NCBI RefSeq assembly: GCF_002083135.2
Contig: NZ_NBTM02000001.1
Span: 186,001 to 250,000 of the forward strand
Reading direction: 5' to 3'
DNA from: Aerococcus viridans
GTDB taxonomy: Bacteria; Bacillota; Bacilli; Lactobacillales; Aerococcaceae
Length of the DNA stretch: 64,000 nt
Shown: positions 8,320 through 17,192 of the stretch, in pieces
Numbering within the stretch: the first letter of the stretch is position 1
Layout: each line of letters opens with the position of its first letter
Program-made: the position numbers and the translations under genes
The notes under the pieces: generated by a model
Databases searched by the model: none
Seen by the model: only the letters and a program-made list of their open reading frames with translations
What the model was told of the DNA's origin: nothing

Positions 8320-9783
8320 TTATTTATGCAGGAAGTAGACTAGGTTGTTGTCAGTTCCTTCTGCAAAAATATGTGTGTGTTGGTTAGATGGCGTAAAAAT
8401 TCTTGAAGACATGACATAAGCGCCATCGTTCACGAAAATCTCTAATACAGATGTATCCGCAAAGACATTCACTGTCACTTTTTCTTGGCCAGCTAGGTCA
8501 AGCGTTCGACTTGTGCCAAAGTCTTCAGCAAAAATTGTCCCCATCTCACTTCTATCAAGTTTTATTTTACCATCAATTGTATCAATGGATAAGGTGACAA
8601 AGTGTTTTTTGTCTGCGTCTGCATATAATTGAATGGTCGCTTGTTTATTCGCTGCTACTTCAAAGGCATATTCGTAGTTGTTTTGGTCCATTTCAATATG
8701 GTCAAAAAGGGCTTGTGGCGCTTGTCTTAAGGCCAAGGTCTCTTCAACTGGGTATTGGTATAAATGACCATCTTGAATGCGAAATTCTTTGACTAAGCTT
8801 AAGGCACCTTGGTAACCATATTGGTCCGTTGGATAGTCAATTTCCGGTAGACCTAACCAGGAAACGCCTAGCACTCGCCCGTCAGGTGCATTAATCAATT
8901 GACTGGCATACACATCAAAACCGTAGTCTAAATTGTGTAATTGACCAGGGTTTTCCAACTTCCCTTCTGCAGTAAAAGCGTCCGCAACTAGGTAAGCATT
9001 AGGATAGATATTTTGATAGGTTAACTGGTCTTGGTCGATTCCTTGGGGACAGAAAGTGACAAAGACTTTTCCGTCCACTTGGTTGATATTTGGACATTCA
9101 AACATGTAAGCAGAATCAGCTTGAGGTATTGCTAATTCACTGTGGTAAGTCCACTGATTCAGATTGGACGGGGCTGCTTGGTATAAATACAAGGTCCCCC
9201 GCTCGTCAGCTTTTCTTTGACCGCCTATCACTAACCATGATTTACCATGTGCTGTAAAGTACATGGGGTCACGGAAGTGGTCAGTCGCCTGGTCAATTTC
9301 ATCAATGATCAGTTCTTTTTGACCCAGTGCGCCTGTTTCAGGGTCCAAGGTAACCGTATTTTGTTTTGGATGACGAACCCAATTTTCATCGCGCACATTT
9401 CCTGTATAAAATAACCGTAACTTGTCACCATCAGCAGTTGCTGAACCTGAATAGGCACCGTGAGCATCTAAGGCGTTGTCAGGAAGCAGTGCCAACCCCT
9501 TTTCCTCCCAGTGGATCAAGTCTTTTGAGGTTAATCGGTACCATGATTTCAAGCCGTGGACTGGGCCAAATGGGTAGTATTGGTAGAAGACTTGCCACTC
9601 ACCATTTATATATGAAAAGCCATTAGGGTCGTTGATTAAGCCTGTTTTCGGTTCGATATGAAAGTGATTGCGCCATGGTGATTGGTCCGCTAATTCATTG
9701 AGTGCTGTGACATAGTCCTCTGGCCAGTCGGCGTAGTTTCGGTATCGGTCTGCTTGGTCAAAGCTGTGTAATTTAAAAGACAT
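8320..9783 (-). CDS. scrB: Sucrose-6-phosphate hydrolase (GH32 invertase)
   Basis: This cytoplasmic enzyme splits sucrose 6-phosphate, made by the PTS, into glucose 6-phosphate and fructose. Glycoside hydrolase family 32 motifs are present: the nucleophile region GLINDPNG (about residues 48-55), FRDP (about 170) and the acid/base ECPN (about 229). The C-terminal beta-sandwich is complete at 487 residues. There is no signal peptide. ATG at 9783 has AGGAGG 8 bases upstream. It is divergent from scrA across a 253-base regulatory region and is followed by scrR. Confidence 0.95.
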   Translation of the reverse strand: MSFKLHSFDQADRYRNYADWPEDYVTALNELADQSPWRNHFHIEPKTGLINDPNGFSYINGEWQVFYQYYPFGPVHGLKSWYRLTSKDLIHWEEKGLALLPDNALDAHGAYSGSATADGDKLRLFYTGNVRDENWVRHPKQNTVTLDPETGALGQKELIIDEIDQATDHFRDPMYFTAHGKSWLVIGGQRKADERGTLYLYQAAPSNLNQWTYHSELAIPQADSAYMFECPNINQVDGKVFVTFCPQGIDQDQLTYQNIYPNAYLVADAFTAEGKLENPGQLHNLDYGFDVYASQLINAPDGRVLGVSWLGLPEIDYPTDQYGYQGALSLVKEFRIQDGHLYQYPVEETLALRQAPQALFDHIEMDQNNYEYAFEVAANKQATIQLYADADKKHFVTLSIDTIDGKIKLDRSEMGTIFAEDFGTSRTLDLAGQEKVTVNVFADTSVLEIFVNDGAYVMSSRIFTPSNQHTHIFAEGTDNNLVYFLHK

Positions 9784-9845
9784 GTGAATCCTCCTAATAA
9801 ATGATGAATTACTTGCATCCTCATTTTTGTGTTTATGATGCTATC

Positions 9846-9874
9846 ATTTTAAGCATATCTTAGCAAAATAGCAA
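9846..9874 (-). promoter_or_regulatory. Promoter of scrB-scrR
   Basis: On the minus strand TTGCTA (9869-9874) and TAAAAT (9846-9851) are separated by exactly 17 bases. The -35 abuts the LacI-type site at 9870-9883, so repression by steric block is plausible. Confidence 0.65.
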
Positions 9875-9883
9875 GCGTTTCCA
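9870..9883. promoter_or_regulatory. LacI-family operator or cre site at the scrB promoter
   Basis: The minus strand reads TGGAAACGCTTGCT, which fits the consensus TGNAANCGNWNNCA except for the last base. It overlaps the scrB -35. The sequence alone cannot say whether ScrR, CcpA or both bind. Confidence 0.55.
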
Positions 9884-9934
9884 TGTTAGATATCCTTATT
9901 TTTCAAAGGATTTATATGTAAATGAAATATTTTC

Positions 9935-9950
9935 TGTCAAACGTTTGACA
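9935..9950. promoter_or_regulatory. Perfect 16-bp palindrome overlapping the scrA -35 (probable ScrR operator)
   Basis: TGTCAAACGTTTGACA is its own reverse complement with the CG centre typical of LacI-family operators. Its right end contains the scrA -35 hexamer TTGACA, so a bound repressor would exclude RNA polymerase. Confidence 0.7.
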
Positions 9951-9973
9951 TATTACCCTTCGCCTGTTAAAAT
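9945..9973 (+). promoter_or_regulatory. Promoter of scrA
   Basis: Consensus -35 TTGACA (9945-9950), a 17-base spacer and -10 TAAAAT (9968-9973). The coding start lies 63 bases downstream. Confidence 0.8.
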
Positions 9974-9987
9974 TTTAAGCAAGTAAA

Positions 9988-10001
9988 TGAAAACGCTTAA
10001 A
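9988..10001. promoter_or_regulatory. LacI-family operator or cre site in the scrA leader
   Basis: TGAAAACGCTTAAA fits the cre consensus TGNAANCGNWNNCA except at the C. It lies just downstream of the expected transcription start, where carbon catabolite repression by CcpA, or a second ScrR contact, would act as a roadblock. Confidence 0.5.
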
Positions 10002-10036
10002 TCCAAAAGCACATATGAAGAAAAGAGGTAAATATC

Positions 10037-12034
10037 ATGAATCATAAAGAAGTTGCCAAACGTATCCACCAAGCCTTGGGGGAAGACAATGTTGTGACTG
10101 CAGCCCACTGTGCGACACGGTTGCGTTTAGTGGTGAAAGATGAAGAAAAGATTGACCAATCAGCATTAGATAATGACCCAGACTTGAAAGGAACTTTCCA
10201 AGCGAACGGTCAATATCAAATTATTGTAGGACCTGGTGATGTGAATAAGGTATATGAGGAATATACAAAAATCGCCGATATTAAGCCTGCATCCAAAGAG
10301 GAAGTAAAAGAAACGGCTAAAAATCAGGGTAAACAAAACCCAGTAATGGCAGTCATTAAGGTATTATCAGATATTTTCGTTCCATTAATTCCAGCCCTAA
10401 CTGCCGGTGGTTTGATTATGGCAGTCAACAACGTCCTAACAAGTGAAAACTTATTTGGACCTGAAGCCCTAGTGGCCATGTATCCAGCCTGGGCTGATTT
10501 TGCTGACATGATCAACATGTTCGCATCTGCTGCCTTCGCCTTTTTGCCTGTTTTAATTGCCTTTTCAGCAACCAAACGATTTGGTGGTAACCCTTATCTT
10601 GGGGCTACTATGGGGCTAATCATGGTGATGCCACAATTAATCAATGGTTACGACGTGGCCAATGTGACGGCAGCAGGTGAAATGCCCGTATGGAATATTT
10701 TTGGTTTAGAAATTGCGCAAGCAGGTTACCAAGGTCAAGTATTGCCTGTTATCGGGGTTGCTTGGATATTAGCTAAATTGGAAACTTTCTTCCATAAATA
10801 TTTGAAAGATGCCATCGACTTTACCTTTACGCCAATGTTAACCATCATCTTAACAGGTATGATTACCTTTACAGTTGTAGGACCAGTCCTACGTACCCTA
10901 TCTGATTTATTACTGAACGGTATTGTAGAAGCGATTACTTACCTAGGCGCATTTGGTTATGGTGTATTCGGTCTATTCTACTCAGCAATTGTATTGACAG
11001 GTTTACACCAATCATTCCCGGCAATTGAAACAGCCCTAATTGCAGATGTTGCGACGACAGGTGGTAACTTCATTTTCCCAATCGCATCAGTAGCCAATGT
11101 TGCTCAAGGTGCAGCGACCTTAGCCGTATACTTCATCACTAAAAATGAAAAAACTAAAGGTTTGGCGACATCATCATCTCTATCTGCCATGCTAGGGATT
11201 ACTGAACCAGCCATGTTCGGGGTCAACTTGAAATTGAAATACCCATTCTTCATCGGGTTAATCGCTTCAGGTATTGCCTCAGTCATTTTAGGTATTTTTA
11301 ACGTTCGTAGTCAGTCGTTAGGACCTGCAGGTGTGATTGGTTTCGTTGCCATCATCCCACGCTTTATACCAACCTTTATGCTTGCCATCGTCGTATCTAT
11401 CGTGATTGCATTCGTAGCCACATACATTTACGGTAAATCTCTTTCAAAAAAAGAGGCAAAAGATGCCCAAGCTGAGAAAGAAAAAGAAGCAAAAGTAGTT
11501 GCTGCTCATGAAACTGAAGAAACAGTACCTACCTCAGAAACAAACATCTTATCAGGTGAAAGCACTGGCCTAATAAGCAATGATAAGACGATTGTTGCAC
11601 CACTCGCTGGTAAGGTCACTGCCCTAGAAAATGTTAACGATCCCGTATTCTCACAAGGCATGATGGGCCCTGGATTAGCCATCGTCCCTGATTCAAGTGG
11701 CAATGTATACGCACCTATTTCAGGTAGTTTAACTATCGCCTCTGAAACGGGCCACGCTTATGGTTTAGTTAGTGACTCAGGTCTAGAAGTTTTAATCCAT
11801 ATTGGTATCGACACTGTGAATTTAAACGGTCACGGTTTTACCAGTGAAGTCAAACAAGGTGATCAAGTCAACAAAGGCGACCTTTTAGGAAGCTTTGACT
11901 TAGCAGTCATTAAAGAAGCAGGTTATGATCCAGATGTTATGGTCCTTGTCACAAACGCCGATCAATATGACAATGTTGAAGTAGTCGCTGACGGTTTAGT
12001 TGATGAAAAAACGGCTATAATCGAAGTAAGATAG
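10037..12034 (+). CDS. scrA: PTS sucrose-specific EIIBCA permease
   Basis: A 665-residue three-domain phosphotransferase permease that imports and phosphorylates sucrose. EIIB comes first, with phosphorylated Cys25 in HCATRLRL. A hydrophobic EIIC channel follows (about residues 105-470) with [10 protein letters not shown] and [11 protein letters not shown] charged linker and a glucose-type EIIA end the protein, with active-site His588 in [14 protein letters not shown]. The family also contains trehalose and beta-glucoside permeases; the assignment to sucrose rests on the divergent scrB and scrR. A clear ribosome-binding site (AAAGAGG) lies upstream, and transcription ends at the hairpin at 12058. 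Confidence 0.92.
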   Translation: MNHKEVAKRIHQALGEDNVVTAAHCATRLRLVVKDEEKIDQSALDNDPDLKGTFQANGQYQIIVGPGDVNKVYEEYTKIADIKPASKEEVKETAKNQGKQNPVMAVIKVLSDIFVPLIPALTAGGLIMAVNNVLTSENLFGPEALVAMYPAWADFADMINMFASAAFAFLPVLIAFSATKRFGGNPYLGATMGLIMVMPQLINGYDVANVTAAGEMPVWNIFGLEIAQAGYQGQVLPVIGVAWILAKLETFFHKYLKDAIDFTFTPMLTIILTGMITFTVVGPVLRTLSDLLLNGIVEAITYLGAFGYGVFGLFYSAIVLTGLHQSFPAIETALIADVATTGGNFIFPIASVANVAQGAATLAVYFITKNEKTKGLATSSSLSAMLGITEPAMFGVNLKLKYPFFIGLIASGIASVILGIFNVRSQSLGPAGVIGFVAIIPRFIPTFMLAIVVSIVIAFVATYIYGKSLSKKEAKDAQAEKEKEAKVVAAHETEETVPTSETNILSGESTGLISNDKTIVAPLAGKVTALENVNDPVFSQGMMGPGLAIVPDSSGNVYAPISGSLTIASETGHAYGLVSDSGLEVLIHIGIDTVNLNGHGFTSEVKQGDQVNKGDLLGSFDLAVIKEAGYDPDVMVLVTNADQYDNVEVVADGLVDEKTAIIEVR

Positions 12035-12057
12035 TTTAGACAATAGCAAATTAAATT

Positions 12058-12089
12058 AGGAGGTTGGACAATAGTCTAGCCTCCTTTTT
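12058..12089 (+). terminator. Terminator of scrA
   Basis: AGGAGG (12058-12063) pairs with CCTCCT (12080-12085), with extra pairing inside the loop, and is followed by TTTTT. Confidence 0.8.
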
Positions 12090-12245
12090 CGTGCATATCT
12101 TGCATTTTCCAAGCTAATTATGGATAGCGCCATAGTTAACTATTCTGACCAGCCATTATAGCTTCCACTAAGACCGTCCATCATAGAAGCCCATATTTTT
12201 GCTTCTTTTCTGTTACTATTTGGTCTATTTGGCAAAAAATTGCAA

Positions 12246-12280
12246 ATAAAAAAGCCGCTGATGTCTATGACATCAACGAC
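12246..12280 (-). terminator. Terminator of hup
   Basis: On the minus strand GTCGTTGATGTC (12269-12280) pairs with GACATCAGCGGC (12254-12265) across a three-base loop, followed by TTTTTT. It lies just past the hup stop. The 150 bases between the scrA terminator and this site hold nothing I recognise. Confidence 0.85.
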
Positions 12281-12293
12281 GTTCTTTGAAATC

Positions 12294-12569
12294 TTATTTA
12301 ACTGCATCTTTCAATGCTTTACCAGGTTTGAAAGCTGGTACTTTGCTTGCAGGGATTTCGATTTCATCGCCAGTTTGAGGGTTGCGACCTTTACGCGCTG
12401 CGCGGTCACGAACTTCAAAGCTACCAAAACCGATTAATTGAACTTTTTCACCGTCAGCTAAAAATGCCTCGATTTGTTCGAAAACTGCATCTACAACTGG
12501 TGCTACACTTTTTTTAGAATCACCTACTGCATTTGCAACGTTTTGTACTAATTCTGCTTTATTTGCCAT
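12294..12569 (-). CDS. hup: HU-type DNA-binding protein
   Basis: The product is a 91-residue nucleoid protein that bends DNA as a dimer. The full HU signature is present: MANKAELV start, [20 protein letters not shown] with the DNA-inserting Arg-Asn-Pro arm at residues 61-63, and [17 protein letters not shown] strong AGGAGG ribosome-binding site precedes it. The gene is monocistronic, with its own promoter and terminator, and lies downstream of der as in Bacillus (hbs). Confidence 0.97.
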   Translation of the reverse strand: MANKAELVQNVANAVGDSKKSVAPVVDAVFEQIEAFLADGEKVQLIGFGSFEVRDRAARKGRNPQTGDEIEIPASKVPAFKPGKALKDAVK

Positions 12570-12584
12570 TCTAATTTCACCTCC

Positions 12585-12601
12585 TCCGAAATTCTTTCGG
12601 A
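12585..12601 (-). repeat. Inverted repeat immediately before the hup ribosome-binding site
   Basis: The minus-strand leader reads TCCGAAAGAATTTCGGA, two 7-base arms around a 3-base loop, running straight into GGAGG. A hairpin here would touch the ribosome-binding site or protect the 5' end. Confidence 0.5.
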
Positions 12602-12662
12602 TATATTTATTCTAAGATAAATATACGGGATAATCGAATTGTCTCTCAGATAATCCTTTTAT

Positions 12663-12691
12663 AGAATACCATACAAACCGCTATATAACAA
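12663..12691 (-). promoter_or_regulatory. Promoter candidate for hup
   Basis: Minus strand: TTGTTA (12686-12691), 17 bases, then TATTCT (12663-12668) preceded by TGG, an extended -10. It implies a leader of about 85 bases. Confidence 0.5.
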
Positions 12692-12732
12692 CGTTTTTGG
12701 TTAAAAATACGCGTATTTTTAACCTTTTTCTG

Positions 12733-14043
12733 TTATTTTCTGTTTCTTGTAATGATTTGAATAGGCGTACCTAAAAAATCAAAAGATTTTCTGATTTGAT
12801 TTGAAAGAAAGCGCTCATATGAGAAGTGCATTAGCTCTTCGTCATTGACAAATGCCACAAAAGTTGGCGGTGCAGATTTGACCTGCGTTAGGTAGTAAAT
12901 ACGTAATTTTCTACCCTTGTCAGATGGTGCTGGGTTAATACGGATCGCATCAACCAGTACCTCATTCAATAATGATGATTGAACACGACGGTTGAAGTTA
13001 CCATGAACGTGAGCAATCATTTCTGGTAGTTGCACTAAACGTTGTTTGGTTTCTGCAGATACGAAAATGATTGGTGCATAGTCGATAAACTGGAACTCAC
13101 GACGAATGTCATCAGTGAATTTCTTCATGGTATGGTTGTCTTTTTCAAGAGTATCCCATTTATTTACCACAATAATAATCCCACGTCCTGCTTCATGGGC
13201 ATAACCAGCGATCGTTTTATCTTGATCACGGATACCTTCTTCAGCATTTAAAACAACTAGACACACTTGAGCTCTTTCAATTGCACGCATGGCACGCATT
13301 ACTGAATACTTCTCAGTTGCTTCGTATACTTTACCACGTTTACGGATACCTGCTGTATCAATGATTTTATATACTTGTCCGTCATCCTCGAAAGATGTAT
13401 CGATTGCGTCGCGAGTTGTCCCCGCTACATTCGATACGATTACACGGTTCTCACCTAAAATCGCATTGACCAAAGAAGATTTACCTACGTTTGGTCGGCC
13501 GATTAAGGCGAATGAAATAGTATCATCCTCATCATCATTTTCAATATCGTCTGGTGCCAAATGGAATACTTCTTCTAGTATGTCCCCGATACCCAGACCG
13601 TGAGAGCCAGAAATTGGGTATGGATCACCTAAACCTAATGAGTAGAAATCATAAATTTCCGCTCTTTGTTCAGGGTTATCGACCTTGTTTACAGCCAGTA
13701 CGACAGGTTTATCTGTCTTACGTAACATGCTGGCGATTTGAGAGTCTGTCTTTGTCACACCTTCACGGACATTAGTCATCATGATGATAACATCTGCTTC
13801 TTCCATGGCAATTTCAGCTTGCAAGCGAATTTGTGTCATGAAATCTTGGTCGTTAAATTCGATACCACCAGTATCGATTACATTTAATTGTTTTCCTAAC
13901 CATTCACCCTGTGCATAAATTCTATCACGGGTAACGCCAGGTTCATCTTGGACAATTGAAATTCGGTCTCCAACAACGCGGTTAAAAATGGTAGATTTAC
14001 CTACGTTTGGACGGCCGACAATGGCAATTGTTAAATTAGACAT
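12733..14043 (-). CDS. der: Ribosome biogenesis GTPase Der (EngA)
   Basis: Essential tandem GTPase for 50S subunit assembly. There are two complete G domains: GRPNVGKST (residues 9-17) with NKVD, and GRPNVGKSS (about 180) with NKWD. A KH-like C-terminal domain ends in basic residues. ATG at 14043 has AAAGGAGG 8 bases upstream; the frame is open to 14067 without a ribosome-binding site. The resulting 436 residues match the family. The order cmk-rpsA-der-hup is conserved in Bacillus. Confidence 0.96.
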   Translation of the reverse strand: MSNLTIAIVGRPNVGKSTIFNRVVGDRISIVQDEPGVTRDRIYAQGEWLGKQLNVIDTGGIEFNDQDFMTQIRLQAEIAMEEADVIIMMTNVREGVTKTDSQIASMLRKTDKPVVLAVNKVDNPEQRAEIYDFYSLGLGDPYPISGSHGLGIGDILEEVFHLAPDDIENDDEDDTISFALIGRPNVGKSSLVNAILGENRVIVSNVAGTTRDAIDTSFEDDGQVYKIIDTAGIRKRGKVYEATEKYSVMRAMRAIERAQVCLVVLNAEEGIRDQDKTIAGYAHEAGRGIIIVVNKWDTLEKDNHTMKKFTDDIRREFQFIDYAPIIFVSAETKQRLVQLPEMIAHVHGNFNRRVQSSLLNEVLVDAIRINPAPSDKGRKLRIYYLTQVKSAPPTFVAFVNDEELMHFSYERFLSNQIRKSFDFLGTPIQIITRNRK

Positions 14044-14076
14044 CGTTTTGCCTCCTTTCAATAGCAAACATTGAAA

Positions 14077-14108
14077 TAAAAAAGGTAGGCGAGTTTCCCC
14101 AACCTACC
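14077..14108 (-). terminator. Terminator of rpsA
   Basis: Minus strand GGTAGG (14103-14108) pairs with CCTACC (14084-14089) and is followed by TTTTTT. It separates rpsA from der. Confidence 0.8.
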
Positions 14109-14139
14109 ATCAAACCAAACTTATGGTTTATTAATAAAA

Positions 14140-15426
14140 TTATTCGTTATCGTCGCCGAAATCGAAGTTTTTCAATTGATCACCTAATAAGTCACCGAAA
14201 GTGAAACCTGATTCATCGTCAGATGATGCTTGAGAAGCATTGTTACGACGGTTGTTGTTTTGTTTACGAGGTTTGTTTTGACGTTTTTCTTCGCGAGGAG
14301 CAGCAGATTGTGCAGATGCATCAGCTTCTGGTGCTTCTTCTAAAGCTTTGATTGATAATGATAAACGTTCGTTTTCAGCATCAACGTCTAAAACTTTAAC
14401 TTGGATAGCTTGACCTTCTGTTAATTTCTCAGCTGGTGTAGCAATGTGATCGTGAGAAATTTGAGAGATATGTACTAAACCTTCAACACCTGGGAACACT
14501 TCAACGAATGCACCGAAGTCAACTAAACGACGTACAGTACCTTCTAATTCAGCACCTTTAGGCGCTTTTTCTTCAATGTTTTCCCATGGTCCTGGTTGTA
14601 AAGCTTTAATAGATAATGAAATACGTCCACGTTCTTCATCAACTGAAAGAACTAATACTTCAACTTCTTGTCCTTCGCTTAATACATCTGAAGGATGGTT
14701 AACGTGTGCTTGAGCGATTTGAGAGATGTGTACTAAACCATCGATACCACCTAAATCAATAAATGCACCGAAGTTAGCCAAGCGAGCTACTGTACCTGTT
14801 ACTTTATCGCCTTCTTGGAATGAGTTTAATTTTTCTGCACGTTCAGCGATGCGTTTTTCAGCAGCGATTTCTTTGTGAGATAAGATTAAACGGTTTTCGC
14901 TAGGTTCAATTTCAACAATTTTAACTTCTAATTCTTGGCCTTTGTATGGAGAGAAATCGTCAACGAAAAAGTCTTCAACCATTGAAGCTGGGATGAAACC
15001 ACGTACACCCGCATCAACAACTAATCCACCTTTAACTACGCTCTTAACTGGCACAGTGATAATTTCACCGTTTTCAGCTTTAACTTCTAATTCAGCCCAT
15101 ACTTTTTTCGCTTCGATACGACGGCGAGAAAGTAAGAATGAACCATTTTCTTTTTCTTTGATTTGTTTAATAACAACTAACTCTAAAGTGTCGCCAACTT
15201 TAGCAACTTCTTCGATTGAGTCAATTGGTTGAGCAGATAATTCTTTGAAAGGAATAACCCCTTCAACACCTGCGCCTTCGATACCAACAATTACTTGGTT
15301 ATCGTCGATTGATAATACTTCACCTGTTACTGTATCACCAATTTTTACTTCTACTGATTCTGCAAGAATCTCTTCCATTGATGGAATTTCTTCGTTATTT
15401 TGATTTTGTTCAAATTCGTTTGACAT
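14140..15426 (-). CDS. rpsA: 30S ribosomal protein S1 (four S1 domains)
   Basis: RNA-binding protein with four S1 (OB-fold) repeats, at about residues 28-95, 113-178, 198-267 and 283-353. Each has a [14 protein letters not shown]-type strand and a VHISQI motif. The 428-residue, four-domain form is the usual low-GC Gram-positive version of the six-domain proteobacterial S1. The tail (about 370-428) is low complexity: first Gln/Asn/Arg-rich ([16 protein letters not shown]), then acidic (FDFGDDNE). A near-consensus promoter lies upstream, and cmk precedes it. Confidence 0.93.
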   Translation of the reverse strand: MSNEFEQNQNNEEIPSMEEILAESVEVKIGDTVTGEVLSIDDNQVIVGIEGAGVEGVIPFKELSAQPIDSIEEVAKVGDTLELVVIKQIKEKENGSFLLSRRRIEAKKVWAELEVKAENGEIITVPVKSVVKGGLVVDAGVRGFIPASMVEDFFVDDFSPYKGQELEVKIVEIEPSENRLILSHKEIAAEKRIAERAEKLNSFQEGDKVTGTVARLANFGAFIDLGGIDGLVHISQIAQAHVNHPSDVLSEGQEVEVLVLSVDEERGRISLSIKALQPGPWENIEEKAPKGAELEGTVRRLVDFGAFVEVFPGVEGLVHISQISHDHIATPAEKLTEGQAIQVKVLDVDAENERLSLSIKALEEAPEADASAQSAAPREEKRQNKPRKQNNNRRNNASQASSDDESGFTFGDLLGDQLKNFDFGDDNE

Positions 15427-15485
15427 ACTCTAAATCCTCTCCTAAATGTACTACCTCATTCGCACTAAGCCAATGATCAATTATT

Positions 15486-15514
15486 ATTATATCATTTATT
15501 TAAACTATATTCAA
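15486..15514 (-). promoter_or_regulatory. Strong promoter of rpsA
   Basis: Minus strand TTGAAT (15509-15514), a 17-base spacer and TATAAT (15486-15491) preceded by TGA, a consensus extended -10. Confidence 0.8.
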
Positions 15515-15535
15515 CTTTTATTCCTCAAAGATAAT

Positions 15536-15573
15536 AAAAAGGGGTAGAATTCGCTTGAATTTTACCCCTTTTT
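15536..15573 (-). terminator. Terminator of cmk (symmetrical)
   Basis: AAAAAGGGGTAGAATTC (15536-15552) pairs with GAATTTTACCCCTTTTT (15557-15573) across a four-base loop. It has T runs on both strands; only cmk points into it. Confidence 0.85.
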
Positions 15574-15602
15574 GTGTTTGATGGTATTTCTTGCAATATA
15601 AA

Positions 15603-16295
15603 TTATACAATCACACGGTGGATTTCAGCTAATATAGACTCTTCTACTTCTTCTAGGGTTAAATCAGATGAATCTAACATAACCGCATCGTCTGCAGGTA
15701 CTAATGGACTATCTTCTCGGGTCGAATCATACAAGTCCCGACGCTTAATATCTTCAATCAAGTCTTGAAGATTCATTTCTGAATAACCTTTGGCTTGATT
15801 TTCTAAAAAGCGACGACGCCCTCGTTCTTCAGCAGATGCCGTTAGGAAGATTTTCACTTCAGCATCCGGCAATACCACTGTCCCAATATCACGGCCGTCC
15901 ATTACAACGCCTTGTCCATTTTGCGTGTAGGCTCTTTGTTTTTCAACTAGGACTTGGCGTAATTCAGAAACTGCTGAGTAAGCAGAAACTGCTTTAGAGA
16001 TACGGTCTGTACGAATGGCCTCTGACTGGTCCTGTCCGTTAACTAAGACGCGCTGGCCATTTTCCCCTGGTTCAAAGATAATATCACTCGCTTCAGCTAA
16101 GGTTTTCAAAGCGTCAGCGTCTTCAGCTGGAATGTGTCCGTCTAGGGCTAGTAATGTAATTGCCCGGTACATGGCACCTGTATCTAAATACACATAGGCT
16201 AATTTTTTAGCAATTTTCTTGGCAATTGTACTCTTGCCAGACGATGCTGGTCCATCGATTGCGATTTGAATCGCTTTAGACAATCTGTCCACCAC
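15603..16295 (-). CDS. cmk: Cytidylate kinase
   Basis: Phosphorylates CMP and dCMP with ATP. The P-loop GPASSGKST is at residues 15-23, YLDTGAMYRAIT at about 37-48, and the invariant MDGRDIGTVVLPDA is in the middle. At 230 residues it fits the family. The reading frame opens with GTG at 16295, which has a purine-rich AAAGAG very close by; a TTG four codons in is an alternative start. It lies 12 bases after the LysM gene and was probably cotranscribed with it. Confidence 0.95.
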   Translation of the reverse strand: MVDRLSKAIQIAIDGPASSGKSTIAKKIAKKLAYVYLDTGAMYRAITLLALDGHIPAEDADALKTLAEASDIIFEPGENGQRVLVNGQDQSEAIRTDRISKAVSAYSAVSELRQVLVEKQRAYTQNGQGVVMDGRDIGTVVLPDAEVKIFLTASAEERGRRRFLENQAKGYSEMNLQDLIEDIKRRDLYDSTREDSPLVPADDAVMLDSSDLTLEEVEESILAEIHRVIV

Positions 16296-16307
16296 TCTTT
16301 CATTCTA

Positions 16308-17096
16308 TTAATTTACACGTAATACGGTTCCCGGTCCTATGCTAGAACTTTGTGTTAAACCGTTTAATTCAAGTAATTCATCTAGGGTCATACCGTTGTT
16401 CACTGCAATCCGATATAGGTTATCCCCTGCTTGAACAGTATAAGTACCTGTTGATTCAGACGCACTTTCAGAAGAAGCTGATTCTTCTTCGGCTATGGCT
16501 GCTTGTGATTCAGCAATTGAAGCTGATTCAGCGGCACTTTGCGCTGCGGCTTCTGACGCTGCTACTGCTGCATTTGACTCAGCTACACTTGCTGCAATAC
16601 TTGAAGATTCTTGTTCAGAAGCTAGGCGAGCTGATTCTGATTCTGAGGCAGCTACTGCGCTTTCTGAGGCAACAATTGATTCAGAGACAGATTCGGAAGC
16701 TGAAATAGATGCTGACTCACTGGCTTTTGAAATTGATTCAACATTTTGCGTTTTAGAAATCATGACTTGCTCAGTTGATTCCGGTTCAGGCACCTTGTCT
16801 TCATTATTCATATAGGCAATCAAAAGAAACGGTACAACAATCATCACAAATAGCAAGAAGGCAATTACCTTTGAAGTTGTCGATATCGTATCTGGGTTGC
16901 TCTTCTTATTGCGGGCCGTTCTCGTGTACTTTTGATTTTTTAAATTCTCAAATTCGCCAAACCCTTGATTCTGAAAGTCATCACTTGTAGGGGGGGTTTG
17001 GTCAGAAGATGCTGAACTGTCTTTTTCTGAAGCCTGTTCAGTTTCTACTTCTGTATTTTCTTGATTTTTTTTCGTCAACTTGTCCCAGAATTTCAT
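16308..17096 (-). CDS. Single-pass membrane protein with C-terminal LysM domain (YpbE-like)
   Basis: The 262 residues fall into four parts. A charged cytoplasmic segment (1-75) comes first, then one membrane span (about 77-97, IAFLLFVMIVVPFLLIAYM). An extracellular linker of about 110 residues follows, built almost entirely of Ser, Ala and Glu in SES/ASE patterns. A LysM domain ends the protein (about 217-262, TYTVQAGDNLYRIA), which would bind the GlcNAc-MurNAc backbone of peptidoglycan. The topology suits a membrane-to-wall tether. Bacillus carries a LysM protein (YpbE) in the same region near recQ. ATG at 17096 has AAAGGGG upstream. Confidence 0.82.
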   Translation of the reverse strand: MKFWDKLTKKNQENTEVETEQASEKDSSASSDQTPPTSDDFQNQGFGEFENLKNQKYTRTARNKKSNPDTISTTSKVIAFLLFVMIVVPFLLIAYMNNEDKVPEPESTEQVMISKTQNVESISKASESASISASESVSESIVASESAVAASESESARLASEQESSSIAASVAESNAAVAASEAAAQSAAESASIAESQAAIAEEESASSESASESTGTYTVQAGDNLYRIAVNNGMTLDELLELNGLTQSSSIGPGTVLRVN

Positions 17097-17192
17097 CCAT
17101 ATACCCCTTTCTTAACACTAAGAATTGTACCATGAACCCCTTTTTATGTCAGTATTTCTTTAGGCAATTTAACAAAACTTTATGGACCCGTT

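Noticed and set aside
16495-16815. Plus-strand open frame of 106 codons, Ala/Asp/Ser-rich
   Set aside because: It is the antisense of the Ser/Ala/Glu-coding linker of the LysM protein. It has no ribosome-binding site, and its biased composition explains the lack of stops. The same holds for the 118-codon frame at 16352-16708.
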